Shown one piece after another: positions 57,029 through 64,000 of a stretch of 64,000 bases of DNA (positions are counted from its first letter, which is position 1; each line of letters opens with the position of its first letter). The translations under genes and the position numbers were made by a program. The stretch is from contig JAJFKV010000010.1 in the NCBI GenBank assembly GCA_021773055.1, positions 1 to 64,000 of the forward strand, given 5' to 3'. The notes below the pieces were generated by a model. It did not search any database. It was not told the DNA's origin and saw nothing but the letters and a program-made list of their open reading frames with translations. Source of the stretch: Woeseiaceae bacterium. GTDB lineage: Bacteria > Pseudomonadota > Gammaproteobacteria > Steroidobacterales > Woeseiaceae.

Positions 57029-57979
57029 TCAGGCCGGGAAGAAGTCGATCGGTTTTGTCGTCGTTATTGCCTCGACGTCTCTGCGCTCGAATTTGAACAG
57101 CTTGACTCTCTGCACAAGTTTTCGTTCGAGCTCCGGGTCGTTCAGCTCGCTCGAAACGATTTCACAAAATGACACCGTGCCGCTGGGATCGATCGTCAAG
57201 CGCAAGACCAGCTTACCTTCCAGTGACGGGTCCCTGCGAAGAGCACGATTGTAAAGAGCAAAAATCGCGCCTTTATTTTTATCAAATACGAGCTCAATTT
57301 CCTCGCGTGAACGAGAAGCTTTGCCACTGGATCCCGAGCGTCTCGCACCGCCGGCCGGACCAATGCCGGCAACCGGGCTTGCTACACGAGTGGTATTTCG
57401 ACCAGCAATACCGCTGCCGCCGGTATTACGGCTCATCGCCGCAGTATTAATACCGCCCGATGCCGTACCGACTTTCGAGGTGATCATAGACCTTTCGTTG
57501 CGCGCGGCTTCACCGACGGAGGCCGACAGATCGCGATCATCGGCAACCTGCTCCAGCAGTTCATTATCGACCAGATCGGCAAGATCCTCAGCGAATGGCA
57601 ACAGCGCCGCCTGCGCCTGCTCGAGAGCAATTTCCTCACGATCGGGTACCGGCTCGGGCTCAGGTTCGGGCTCGGGAGTTTCTTCAACAACCTGTTCCGG
57701 TTCCGGATCATCGGGCTCAGGCTCTGGCTCCGGCTCCTCCTCCACGACCGGTGGCGGAGGTGGCGGCAATGGTCTTTCTTCCAGCAGCAACTGCGCAATG
57801 CGCGGCGGAATTTCTTCGACGTCGAACGGATCTCGCTCGGGTACGGGAATGAACGGCCACACAATGCTGAGTACCGCACAAATCAGGAATATGATCCCGA
57901 GCAAGCGCTGGAATTTCTTGTCCTGGCTCTGGCCAGTTGTCCAGGGCAGGTCATACTCTCTGTAGAACGGTAGATCCAA
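57029..57979 (-). CDS. TonB-like protein with AgmX/PglI C-terminal domain
   Basis: 316 residues. One membrane helix (about 27-47, LLGIIFLICAVLSIVWPFIP) is followed by a Pro/Glu-rich periplasmic linker at about 55-115 (PLPPPPPPVVEEE), a middle charged section, and a conserved C-terminal domain from about 225 (SRSREEIELVFDKNKGAI, GKLVLRLTIDPSGTV). This is the AgmX/PglI tail found in GltG/GltJ-type proteins of the myxobacterial Agl/Glt system, related to TonB. It should couple the ExbB/ExbD motor to envelope partners. It is last in the operon, 31 bp after exbD. Confidence 0.9.
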   Translation of the reverse strand: MDLPFYREYDLPWTTGQSQDKKFQRLLGIIFLICAVLSIVWPFIPVPERDPFDVEEIPPRIAQLLLEERPLPPPPPPVVEEEPEPEPEPDDPEPEQVVEETPEPEPEPEPVPDREEIALEQAQAALLPFAEDLADLVDNELLEQVADDRDLSASVGEAARNERSMITSKVGTASGGINTAAMSRNTGGSGIAGRNTTRVASPVAGIGPAGGARRSGSSGKASRSREEIELVFDKNKGAIFALYNRALRRDPSLEGKLVLRLTIDPSGTVSFCEIVSSELNDPELERKLVQRVKLFKFERRDVEAITTTKPIDFFPA

Positions 57980-58010
57980 TTCCGTGACTCCTAAACGTCG
58001 TCCGTGTGCT

Positions 58011-58538
58011 TCACCGGGCTGCCTGAATATCGTCGAGTTCGTCTGAACTCTTCTGCAGCACGGCCAGCGAAATTTGTCCGTAATCCGATTCCGTACATGT
58101 CGCCATTACTTTCTTCAGTAAGCGATACGGAATATCTTTGTCGCCCATAATTGTTACTTCGCGGCTCGCAATGTCTTCTTGCGCCTCACGGCGAAGGACT
58201 CGATCGTTTTGTGACAGCAATGCTTCGCGAAGCTCAGGTATGTCATTGCCAACAGTCGCCATGATGTCAGCGACCTTGGCTACCGGGGTACCCTGTACGA
58301 TCAGATCGGTCTCTCCGATCATGATCACGACGGTTTCCTTCGCTTTGTCTTCGGCAATCGACTCTGGCAACTGCAATTCCTTCGCATTCGGCAGCGTCTG
58401 CACATCCGAGGAGTTGACCAGCAGGAAGAACACCAGGATCGTGAAAATATCCATCAATGACACGAGGTTCAGTGTGCCAGCGCCTTTATTGCGCTTGTGG
58501 TGTTTTTCCATGCGTTTGGCGCGACCGGACTTAACCAT
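58011..58538 (-). CDS. exbD: ExbD/TolR-type proton-channel subunit with intact aspartate
   Basis: 175 residues. A basic N-terminus is followed by one membrane helix, LVSLMDIFTILVFFLLV, whose aspartate is the conserved proton-carrying residue, and a periplasmic domain (about 60-175). It works with the ExbB-like channel encoded upstream. Its ATG overlaps the stop of the preceding exbD by one base (TGATG), so translation is coupled. ATG 58511 (MEKHH) is a possible shorter start. It differs greatly in sequence from its neighbour. Confidence 0.93.
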   Translation of the reverse strand: MVKSGRAKRMEKHHKRNKGAGTLNLVSLMDIFTILVFFLLVNSSDVQTLPNAKELQLPESIAEDKAKETVVIMIGETDLIVQGTPVAKVADIMATVGNDIPELREALLSQNDRVLRREAQEDIASREVTIMGDKDIPYRLLKKVMATCTESDYGQISLAVLQKSSDELDDIQAAR

Positions 58539-59065
58539 CAGGCACCTCCCGCCAGAACCGGCGCGTCGCCAATCGAGATATCCGGGAACAAATCAGATCG
58601 AACCAGAGTCCGCGCGTCATCGTCGTCAACCTCAATTTCGACAGACACTCGAACCGTGTCCATGATCTGCACCAGAGTGTCGTAAGGAATATCCTGCTCC
58701 AGCAGGATGGACGCGTCCGTTTTATCCGGATAGCGTTCTTTTAATTCAGCCAGCTTGAGACCAACCGCGCCGAAATCGTAGCCGTCATCTAAGTTCGGGT
58801 AGATACCCAACAGACCCTGATTGCGATCGCCGACTTCAATTTTGTCGGCCCGCACGATGACTTCTAACTGGAATACCTGATCCTGCGGTTCCACGGGCTC
58901 AGTAGAGGAGCCTGGCAAATTCAACTCGAGAATTGCCAATCGCGAGAACACCGCGGTAATAAGCAGGAACGGAACCAGAATCACCATCAGGTTCATGAAC
59001 GCCGTGATGTTGAGTTCAGCCGTATCGTCGTTTTGACGGCGGCGTCCTCTTCGGCCAACACTCAT
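58538..59065 (-). CDS. exbD: ExbD-like subunit with Asn in place of the channel Asp
   Basis: 175 residues, ExbD family by layout: basic N-terminus, one helix (ITAFMNLMVILVPFLLITAV) and a periplasmic domain. At the position of the essential aspartate (usual PFIDVMLVLL) it has asparagine, so it cannot carry protons as ordinary ExbD does. The next gene encodes an ExbD with the aspartate, so the motor probably contains both, perhaps as heterodimers. The gene begins 3 bp after the exbB stop. Confidence 0.93.
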   Translation of the reverse strand: MSVGRRGRRRQNDDTAELNITAFMNLMVILVPFLLITAVFSRLAILELNLPGSSTEPVEPQDQVFQLEVIVRADKIEVGDRNQGLLGIYPNLDDGYDFGAVGLKLAELKERYPDKTDASILLEQDIPYDTLVQIMDTVRVSVEIEVDDDDARTLVRSDLFPDISIGDAPVLAGGA

Positions 59066-59068
59066 GCC

Positions 59069-59710
59069 TTATGCTCCAGCCGACTTCAGTTGACGTTCGG
59101 TCACTGCGTTCAAGAACTTCACGCTCGCCATTTCAAGGCTGTCCACCAGCGCATTCGTCTTGGTTTGCAGCAAGGCATGAATCAGCAACAACGGGATAGC
59201 GGCCATCAGGCCGAATGCTGTCGTGTTCATCGCTGTTGAAATGGACGCTGATAGCATGTCCGCCTTATCCGCCGGATTCGCCTCAGCCACCGCTGTAAAT
59301 GCGGCGATCAAACCGATAATCGTTCCAAGCAGACCAAGCAGTGTCGCAATGTTCGCAAGCGTCGCAATATAGTGCGTACGCTTCTCGAGTCGCGGCAATA
59401 CTTCCATCAGGCTTTCTTCCATCGCCTTTTCGATGTCATCGCGACGGCGTGCCGATTTAACCCGGTACAGGCCGTAGGTCAGAATCGAGCCGATAGCTGC
59501 CTTGGATTTTGCCGTGTGCTGTGCCGCTTCCTGGAAGTTTCCGGCCTTCAGGAAAGGCACAATCTTCTTCCACAAAGCACGATTGCTTGCACCCGACATT
59601 GTCAGGTAGGTCCAGCGCTCGATCGCGATCGCGACGCCGAAACCAAATACCAACAGGATAGGGATCATGAATGCCCCGCCATCCTGAAAAAACCGCACGA
59701 TAGTGCTCAT
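59069..59710 (-). CDS. exbB: ExbB/TolQ/MotA-type proton-channel protein
   Basis: 213 residues with three membrane segments: about 13-31 (AFMIPILLVFGFGVAIAI), 118-143 (TLANIATLLGLLGTIIGLIA) and 160-182. A conserved channel segment (MSASISTAMNTTAFGL-type) is present. It forms the pentameric stator around ExbD helices and converts the proton gradient to movement. The genes downstream, two exbD and a PglI-like gene, are tightly spaced. A REP element separates it from the upstream gene, with a gap of 78 bp. Confidence 0.95.
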   Translation of the reverse strand: MSTIVRFFQDGGAFMIPILLVFGFGVAIAIERWTYLTMSGASNRALWKKIVPFLKAGNFQEAAQHTAKSKAAIGSILTYGLYRVKSARRRDDIEKAMEESLMEVLPRLEKRTHYIATLANIATLLGLLGTIIGLIAAFTAVAEANPADKADMLSASISTAMNTTAFGLMAAIPLLLIHALLQTKTNALVDSLEMASVKFLNAVTERQLKSAGA

Positions 59711-59740
59711 TTGTCTGCTCCTCTAAAACAGATGTTCAAA

Positions 59741-59792
59741 ATCACGGCCTTAAGGCCGCTCCTATAAATTCGCGCGCAGGGCGCGCTCCTAC
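59741..59792. repeat. Pair of REP-like elements inside the operon
   Basis: Two units lie back to back. One is ATCACGGCCTTAAGGCCGCT with CCTATA following (59741-59766), whose CGGCC-TTAA-GGCCG can form a hairpin. The other (59768-59792) is the exact reverse complement of the unit at 37846. The stop codon TAG of the upstream gene is made by the GTAGGAG end of the element. Such repeats between genes may stabilise the upstream part of the mRNA. Confidence 0.85.
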
Positions 59793-60244
59793 TCTTGTTT
59801 ATTGCCATACAGGTCGTCGTAATAGTCGACCTGCCTGATAAATTCTTCCCTGTCGATCGGTGCCAGCACCTCATCGAGCAGTGTGTTGACAGGTTTGCCC
59901 ATCAAATCACCCGGGTCAGCTTTCCGCCAGGGCACTATATACATCACCTTCGGCAACTCCTGGTTGCCCGTAATCTCGGTGCGGCCCAGTTCGATCGAGT
60001 CCATTACACGACTACCACTAGTCCGTCGCGTAATCTCATTTCTGCTCGCAGACGTATCAACAGCAGGGCCGACATCATCGACAGTGGGCTCTTCCGAATC
60101 TGCTGCCGCAGCTTCAATTGGCGCCGATGTATCAACTGCCGGTCCTATCTCCTCAACCTCGTCCTGAGCAAAAGCGGCAAACGCTGCCAGTATCATGGTG
60201 AGCAAAATGCCAGTTCCGAATACTTGTCTCTTGTCAGTACCCAT
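59789..60244 (-). CDS. Exported protein of the Agl/Glt-like operon
   Basis: 151 residues from ATG 60244, where a signal peptide begins (GILLTMILAAFAAFAQ). A short internal repeat follows: EEIGPAVDTSAP and DDVGPAVDTSAS, about 30 residues apart. The C-terminal part (about 85-151) has a pattern VMYIVPWRKADPGDLMGKP and ends in a charged tail (DDLYGNKQE). I do not recognise a family. It lies 5 bp after the TPR lipoprotein gene. Its conserved place beside exbB suggests a periplasmic partner of the motor. Confidence 0.8.
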   Translation of the reverse strand: MGTDKRQVFGTGILLTMILAAFAAFAQDEVEEIGPAVDTSAPIEAAAADSEEPTVDDVGPAVDTSASRNEITRRTSGSRVMDSIELGRTEITGNQELPKVMYIVPWRKADPGDLMGKPVNTLLDEVLAPIDREEFIRQVDYYDDLYGNKQE

Positions 60245-60249
60245 GACCG

Positions 60250-60915
60250 TCAGTCCGCCACGTTTGCCGTACGCTGATTCGCCGCTACGCGACGCGTCAG
60301 ATCCGTAATCCACTTCGCAACCTGTTTATCCTCGCCAACCAGCGACTGATAGGTTTCGAAGTTCCGCAGCGCTGCTTGCAGACGCTGCAGATACAGTTCA
60401 TTAAGAACGCCCAGGTTGTAGTGTGCCAAGGCGTACTCGGGCGAGACTGTGACGGCCTTCAAATAAGCGGCTTCTGCCTCCAGAAATTTGCCATTTCTGC
60501 GAAGTAGCATGCCCAATTGGTTCAATGCGGCGGGATGATCCGGATTCAGCGCTAAAGCCGCGTCAATAGAGGCACGGGCGGCAGAATCGTTGCCGTTGCT
60601 CGAATGGATGATCGCCAAATTGACGTGTGCACCGGGATATTCCGGATACTGCAGCAAGAATTCCTTGAATCTGAGCTCCGCATCGACAAAGTCCCCGCCA
60701 GCCATTGCAGCAGCCGCCTGCTCGAACAAGGTCAGAGCGGCCGGCGGGATGGCCAGAGCCGGGTCATCGCCCATGGGTGCGGACTCAGTCCGACTGAGTT
60801 CTTGCGGTCCACTCGAACTCTTGACGGCAGATGTACCGCCACAGCCAGAAAAAATCATTACTGCCAGCAGCAGCACCAGCAACGGCATTTTATTAGTACA
60901 GCGCGGTAACAACAT
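60250..60915 (-). CDS. TPR lipoprotein (AglT/GltE-like)
   Basis: 221 residues. An N-terminal lipoprotein signal (LLVLLLAVMIFSGC) precedes a glycine/serine linker, and three to four TPR motifs occupy about 60-190 (VNLAIIHSSNGND, ALNQLGMLLRRNGKFLEAEA, LAHYNLGVL). It should be a lipid-anchored periplasmic scaffold. Myxobacterial AglT/GltE is a comparable TPR protein in the same gene order, so I infer the role by analogy. ATG 60915 overlaps the 943-aa gene by 23 bases; ATG 60888 is the alternative. Confidence 0.85.
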   Translation of the reverse strand: MLLPRCTNKMPLLVLLLAVMIFSGCGGTSAVKSSSGPQELSRTESAPMGDDPALAIPPAALTLFEQAAAAMAGGDFVDAELRFKEFLLQYPEYPGAHVNLAIIHSSNGNDSAARASIDAALALNPDHPAALNQLGMLLRRNGKFLEAEAAYLKAVTVSPEYALAHYNLGVLNELYLQRLQAALRNFETYQSLVGEDKQVAKWITDLTRRVAANQRTANVAD

Positions 60916-63724
60916 CTTCGCTGCGCTCCTCTTTCGCGTATCGCGCTGGCATTAGTCGAGCCAGTCGCTCAAAACTCCGTTGCACCCATTCGTCGTAAAC
61001 GCCACTAGGTGCGCGGTCCGTATTCGCCTTGTATAAGTCGATGGCTTTTTCCTCGAACGGAAACGCCTGCTCTTCCAGCAGGATATCGTATTGCTCAAGA
61101 GCATCTGCCTCGAGTTCAGCCGGTCGATCAGAACTCATGAGATCAGCACTAAACTGTTCGTAGACCTCGCCCAGGCGGAAGGTAGCCGCTGTGGTGACTT
61201 CCGCCACGCCATATTCGGCCGCACCGGTGTACGCGGAGATGACGTCTTCCATCAGCTCTTTCTTCAATTTCAGGCTGTTGGCGAGAGGCTGGGTGAGCTT
61301 TACGACCTCGAATCGTCGCCGGATCGGATCGGATAATTCCAGAGACGCCTTCGCTGCGAGAAATTTCGTCCGATCTGAGCGCTGTGCGCCGGCAGTTGCA
61401 TCGACTTGAATGAGTTCTTCAAGACGTTCCGTAACCTCGTTGTTATTTCCCGCCTGTCGTGCGATTTCCAGCAGGCGGAATCTGGCCTCAATTGATTCGG
61501 CCACCGGATTCGGATACCGAACCAGGATGTCGTTCAATACTCGTTGCTCGCTGGAAAGCGTGCCCGTGTCTTTGTACAGCTCTGCGGCTTTCCAAAGGGC
61601 TTCGCGGCGCATGTCATCGCTACTTGATGCCGCGTTGGCTATACGTTCGAACTCACCCGCGGCCTGTCCGGACCTGCCCGCCTCTAGATAGGTCACAGCC
61701 AGTTTCTGCGTGACGTCATCGGCAAACTCGCTGTCCGGATAATCTGTCCTGAACTGTTCGAGAACACCCGAAGCACGGTCCCAGGCCTGTAAATTGATTA
61801 GTGCCGCTGCGGCATCGTACTCAGCCGTAGCTCGAATGTCTGAATCCGGTACTGCCTGCCCCAGACGGGTGAAATGCGTGACCGCCGTTTCCAGATCGCC
61901 GCTGTCACGAGCCTGCTCACCTTGCTTATAGATAGATGAGGCAATGCGGTCCTTGATTTCCTGGCCGGCCTCGAGGTCATCGACTGGCGTAAAGCTTCGC
62001 AGACTGTAGTAGGAAGTCTCAGCAACAGCAAAATTCTGCAAATCAAACTGCGAGTGCGCGATAACCGTCCATGCGGTTCGCAGCAGCTTACCGTCAACGG
62101 CAGGTTGCTTTGCAACCACCGTTTCGCCGACAGCGATCGCCAGATCAAATTGACTTTGGCGGAACAGGTCTTCGGCCACTGTCGTCAGGACGGCACCCGA
62201 CTCCGGATGGTCAGGATAGGTATCTGCGAACCTGAGCCCGCTGTCCAGGTATTGGGCATGCCATTCACTTTTCGCCGCTCCAGCAAGTAACTTTTCGTTC
62301 TCGCGATACGAGAGAACGGCAGCGTAACCAGCTTCTGCAGACTTCTCGTGCGCCACATAATCGTAAGAGGTGCGTTCGTACTCGACCGTTGCAGCTTGAA
62401 AATCCTCACTTTCGAACAGAATTTCAGCAAGCAGAAAATTGGTGTTGGCACTGTCAGCCTCGCCGGGGAAATACGCCAGATACTTGCGATACCAGTTTGC
62501 AGCTTCTCGATAATCGCTTTTCTCGCCGCCCTTTTGTGCCTCGGCGTGATAATACTGCGCCAGGTCTGTCAAATTCGATTTCAGGTGTGCGGCAACACCG
62601 GCATTGCTCTCCCGGGGATTGCGCACCCAGAATTCACCATCCATTCCGTAGCGTTCGACAAAGCCCCTCTTGCCGTCGAGAACGAGGCTGGGAAAGCCGC
62701 CCTGTTTGTAGGCCTCAATCACCTCGACCTGCAATAACGGCGACTTCGGGTGATAGGGATCGTGCTCGACGAATGCTTCATAAGTTATCGCCGCGTCCTG
62801 ATAGCGCTCTTTCTCGAGATACAGGTCGCCGAGATTGCGATAAATGACGTAGCTGTAATGTGGATTGCCGCGACTGGCAAGGAAGCTATCGATGCTGTCG
62901 GCGCCCTCCATATAGGAAAAGCTGATGCTCAAGACCCGAAACGTATCCTCAACCAGTTCACGCTCTGCCCGCTTCAAACTTTGCAGTCGTTTCTCACCCT
63001 CCTCAATTTCGATGTCACCGACCTTTCGATCAAGCAGTTCGAAAAAGGGGCTCAGACTATCTTCGTGCCAGGCCAGCTTGAACTGTGACCAACCCAGCTT
63101 GTACAAGGATTGCTCATAAAAACGGGACTCTTCACCGTATTTCACAACAACCTGGTAAGCCGCTTCCGAATCGTTGTAGCGCTTGCGCAAGAACAACATT
63201 TCTCCGCGGCGAAATTGCACTTCGTCGACCAATAATGTGTCCGGGTATCTGCCGACAAGTTCATCGAGAACATCTAGCGCAGCGTCGGTACGACCACCGA
63301 TCTCATAGGCACGAGCCAGTTGATACAGCACGGTATCGTTACGCCGGTAATCGGGATAAGCCTCGAGCAACTGCTGGTACAGGCCGACGGCGTTGTTGTA
63401 TCCGGTGTGATCCAGAGCATCGATGTTCTTTACTAGCTGCTCTGCTTCGGTAGCCTCAAGTTCAAGATCGCCGAGGCGGCGCATAGCTTCTGCCCGCAGC
63501 TCCGGATCGTCCGAAACCAGGTCCAGAAACGCCCGATAGTTATCACGCGCAAGCGATGAGCTACCCAATATAATTTTGCCCGGACGAATATCGACCTGCT
63601 TTTTATCGAGGCTTTTGATGGTGTCTTTTTCGTCCACACGCGCAGCATCGACCGGCGTCGAAATCAGCATCGCCAACGCCGTAACCAGCACGGTCAGTGT
63701 CGTAAGGATCGGACGCAATATCAC
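60893..63724 (-). CDS. Large exported TPR protein (AgmU/GltD-like)
   Basis: 943 residues. A signal peptide (PILTTLTVLVTALAMLISTP, then VDA) is followed by a long series of TPR-like helical repeats, for example VLYQLARAYEIGGRTDAALD, ILFESEDFQAATVEYERTS and AVTYLEAGRSGQAAGEFERI. It has no membrane helix after the signal. It should be a periplasmic scaffold. In Myxococcus a large TPR protein, AgmU/GltD, occupies a similar place in the Agl/Glt system, an analogy rather than a proven match. It overlaps its neighbours by 4 bases upstream and 23 downstream. Confidence 0.88.
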   Translation of the reverse strand: MILRPILTTLTVLVTALAMLISTPVDAARVDEKDTIKSLDKKQVDIRPGKIILGSSSLARDNYRAFLDLVSDDPELRAEAMRRLGDLELEATEAEQLVKNIDALDHTGYNNAVGLYQQLLEAYPDYRRNDTVLYQLARAYEIGGRTDAALDVLDELVGRYPDTLLVDEVQFRRGEMLFLRKRYNDSEAAYQVVVKYGEESRFYEQSLYKLGWSQFKLAWHEDSLSPFFELLDRKVGDIEIEEGEKRLQSLKRAERELVEDTFRVLSISFSYMEGADSIDSFLASRGNPHYSYVIYRNLGDLYLEKERYQDAAITYEAFVEHDPYHPKSPLLQVEVIEAYKQGGFPSLVLDGKRGFVERYGMDGEFWVRNPRESNAGVAAHLKSNLTDLAQYYHAEAQKGGEKSDYREAANWYRKYLAYFPGEADSANTNFLLAEILFESEDFQAATVEYERTSYDYVAHEKSAEAGYAAVLSYRENEKLLAGAAKSEWHAQYLDSGLRFADTYPDHPESGAVLTTVAEDLFRQSQFDLAIAVGETVVAKQPAVDGKLLRTAWTVIAHSQFDLQNFAVAETSYYSLRSFTPVDDLEAGQEIKDRIASSIYKQGEQARDSGDLETAVTHFTRLGQAVPDSDIRATAEYDAAAALINLQAWDRASGVLEQFRTDYPDSEFADDVTQKLAVTYLEAGRSGQAAGEFERIANAASSSDDMRREALWKAAELYKDTGTLSSEQRVLNDILVRYPNPVAESIEARFRLLEIARQAGNNNEVTERLEELIQVDATAGAQRSDRTKFLAAKASLELSDPIRRRFEVVKLTQPLANSLKLKKELMEDVISAYTGAAEYGVAEVTTAATFRLGEVYEQFSADLMSSDRPAELEADALEQYDILLEEQAFPFEEKAIDLYKANTDRAPSGVYDEWVQRSFERLARLMPARYAKEERSEDVVTALY

Positions 63725-64000
63725 TGCAGTGCCTCCCCTTCCGTCGCGGCGACATCGTAAATCGCTGCCAGCGCAAATCGTGCCTGAACCGTGTAGATAT
63801 CCAGTCGTTGCTTCTGCGCCTGCAATTCGCCGACAGCAATCTCCTGCAAGAATGAACGTTGCTGCGCCAGTGCATTTTCAACCCGCATTTTCGTGCCTTC
63901 GATTCTCGGTCCAAGACCGTAAACGCGATCGCTGAGCTCAGCGAAATGCACGGGCTCGCTGCGGATACTTTCATCGATCTGTCGCCGTGCGCGCTGTGTA
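63721..64000 (-). CDS. C-terminal part of a helical/coiled-coil protein (5' end outside window)
   Basis: The reading frame is open from the window edge to a stop at 63721 (93 codons). The sequence is helical and charged (RRQIDESIRSEPVHFAEL, KMRVENALAQQRSFLQEIA, VQARFALAAIYDVAATEG), suggesting a long alpha-helical or TPR protein. The true start lies beyond 64000. It overlaps the 943-aa TPR gene by four bases (ATGA), so it is the upstream gene of the same operon. It may match GltC of the proposed core, but too little is visible to say. Confidence 0.75.
   Translation of the reverse strand, partial: TQRARRQIDESIRSEPVHFAELSDRVYGLGPRIEGTKMRVENALAQQRSFLQEIAVGELQAQKQRLDIYTVQARFALAAIYDVAATEGEALQ

Noticed and set aside
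57321-57965. 214-codon Ser/Gly-rich open frame on the plus strand
   Set aside because: It mirrors the Pro/Glu-rich linker of the PglI-like gene in the other strand; low-complexity composition explains the absence of stop codons.

Overview
The window is a gene-dense chromosomal segment with about 60 protein genes and no rRNA, tRNA, insertion sequence, prophage or CRISPR array that I can see. Gene content suggests a free-living, aerobic, probably marine or sediment heterotroph of the Gammaproteobacteria. The basis is two TonB-dependent receptors, FeoAB under a Fur box, PAS-rich sensor kinases with c-di-GMP proteins, branched-chain acyl-CoA catabolism with a fused IcmF mutase, a TPP riboswitch, and REP elements of the TAGGAGCG type. 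A Woeseiaceae/Chromatiales-like host is a guess from gene content; I could not test it.

Layout. (1) 1-10.1 kb is a signalling island: two tandem paralogous membrane sensor kinases (the first cut by the window edge), a degenerate GGDEF-EAL protein, a soluble multi-PAS kinase, an apparently active REC-EAL phosphodiesterase, and a small MerR-like-HTH/receiver protein preceded by three dyads. (2) 10.3-23.7 kb is mixed: a lipoprotein, an EEP-family hydrolase, an MFS/TonB-receptor pair downstream of ribF, a PuuB-like oxidase, an MFS/alcohol-dehydrogenase pair, a methionine-type aminotransferase, and a secreted protein with a duplicated domain. (3) 23.7-30.6 kb holds feoAB, a deoxynucleoside kinase divergent from hpt, a CDF metal exporter, an M20 peptidase and a haloalkane dehalogenase with all catalytic residues. 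A possible small RNA follows at 30.63-30.78 kb. (4) 30.9-37.8 kb holds an FAH-family enzyme, an amidohydrolase coupled to glyoxalase II, and a thiamine-uptake operon (TPP riboswitch, TonB receptor, PnuT-like transporter, sugar-kinase-like phosphotransferase).

(5) 37.8-50.2 kb is acyl-CoA metabolism. A tight operon icmF, enoyl-CoA hydratase, acyl-CoA dehydrogenase and 3-hydroxyisobutyrate-type dehydrogenase diverges from a TetR regulator across a perfect 11-bp palindrome. A second run has isovaleryl-CoA dehydrogenase, a carboxyltransferase beta subunit, a MaoC hydratase and an enoyl-CoA hydratase; it looks like a liu leucine operon lacking its biotin carboxylase and HMG-CoA lyase. (6) 50.3-57.0 kb has a LuxR regulator, VOC proteins, a fatty-acid desaturase, an orphan PII protein, a DNA-base-repair pair (AlkD with a hypoxanthine-DNA glycosylase), a histidine phosphatase and an apparently exported D-2-hydroxyacid dehydrogenase.

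(7) 57.0-64.0 kb is the most interesting part. It is one leftward operon encoding TPR and coiled-coil envelope proteins, a TPR lipoprotein, an ExbB/TolQ-type channel, two different ExbD-type proteins and a TonB-like protein with an AgmX/PglI C-terminal domain. This matches the proposed Agl/Glt-like core known from myxobacterial gliding machinery. One of its ExbD proteins has asparagine where the proton-carrying aspartate should be.
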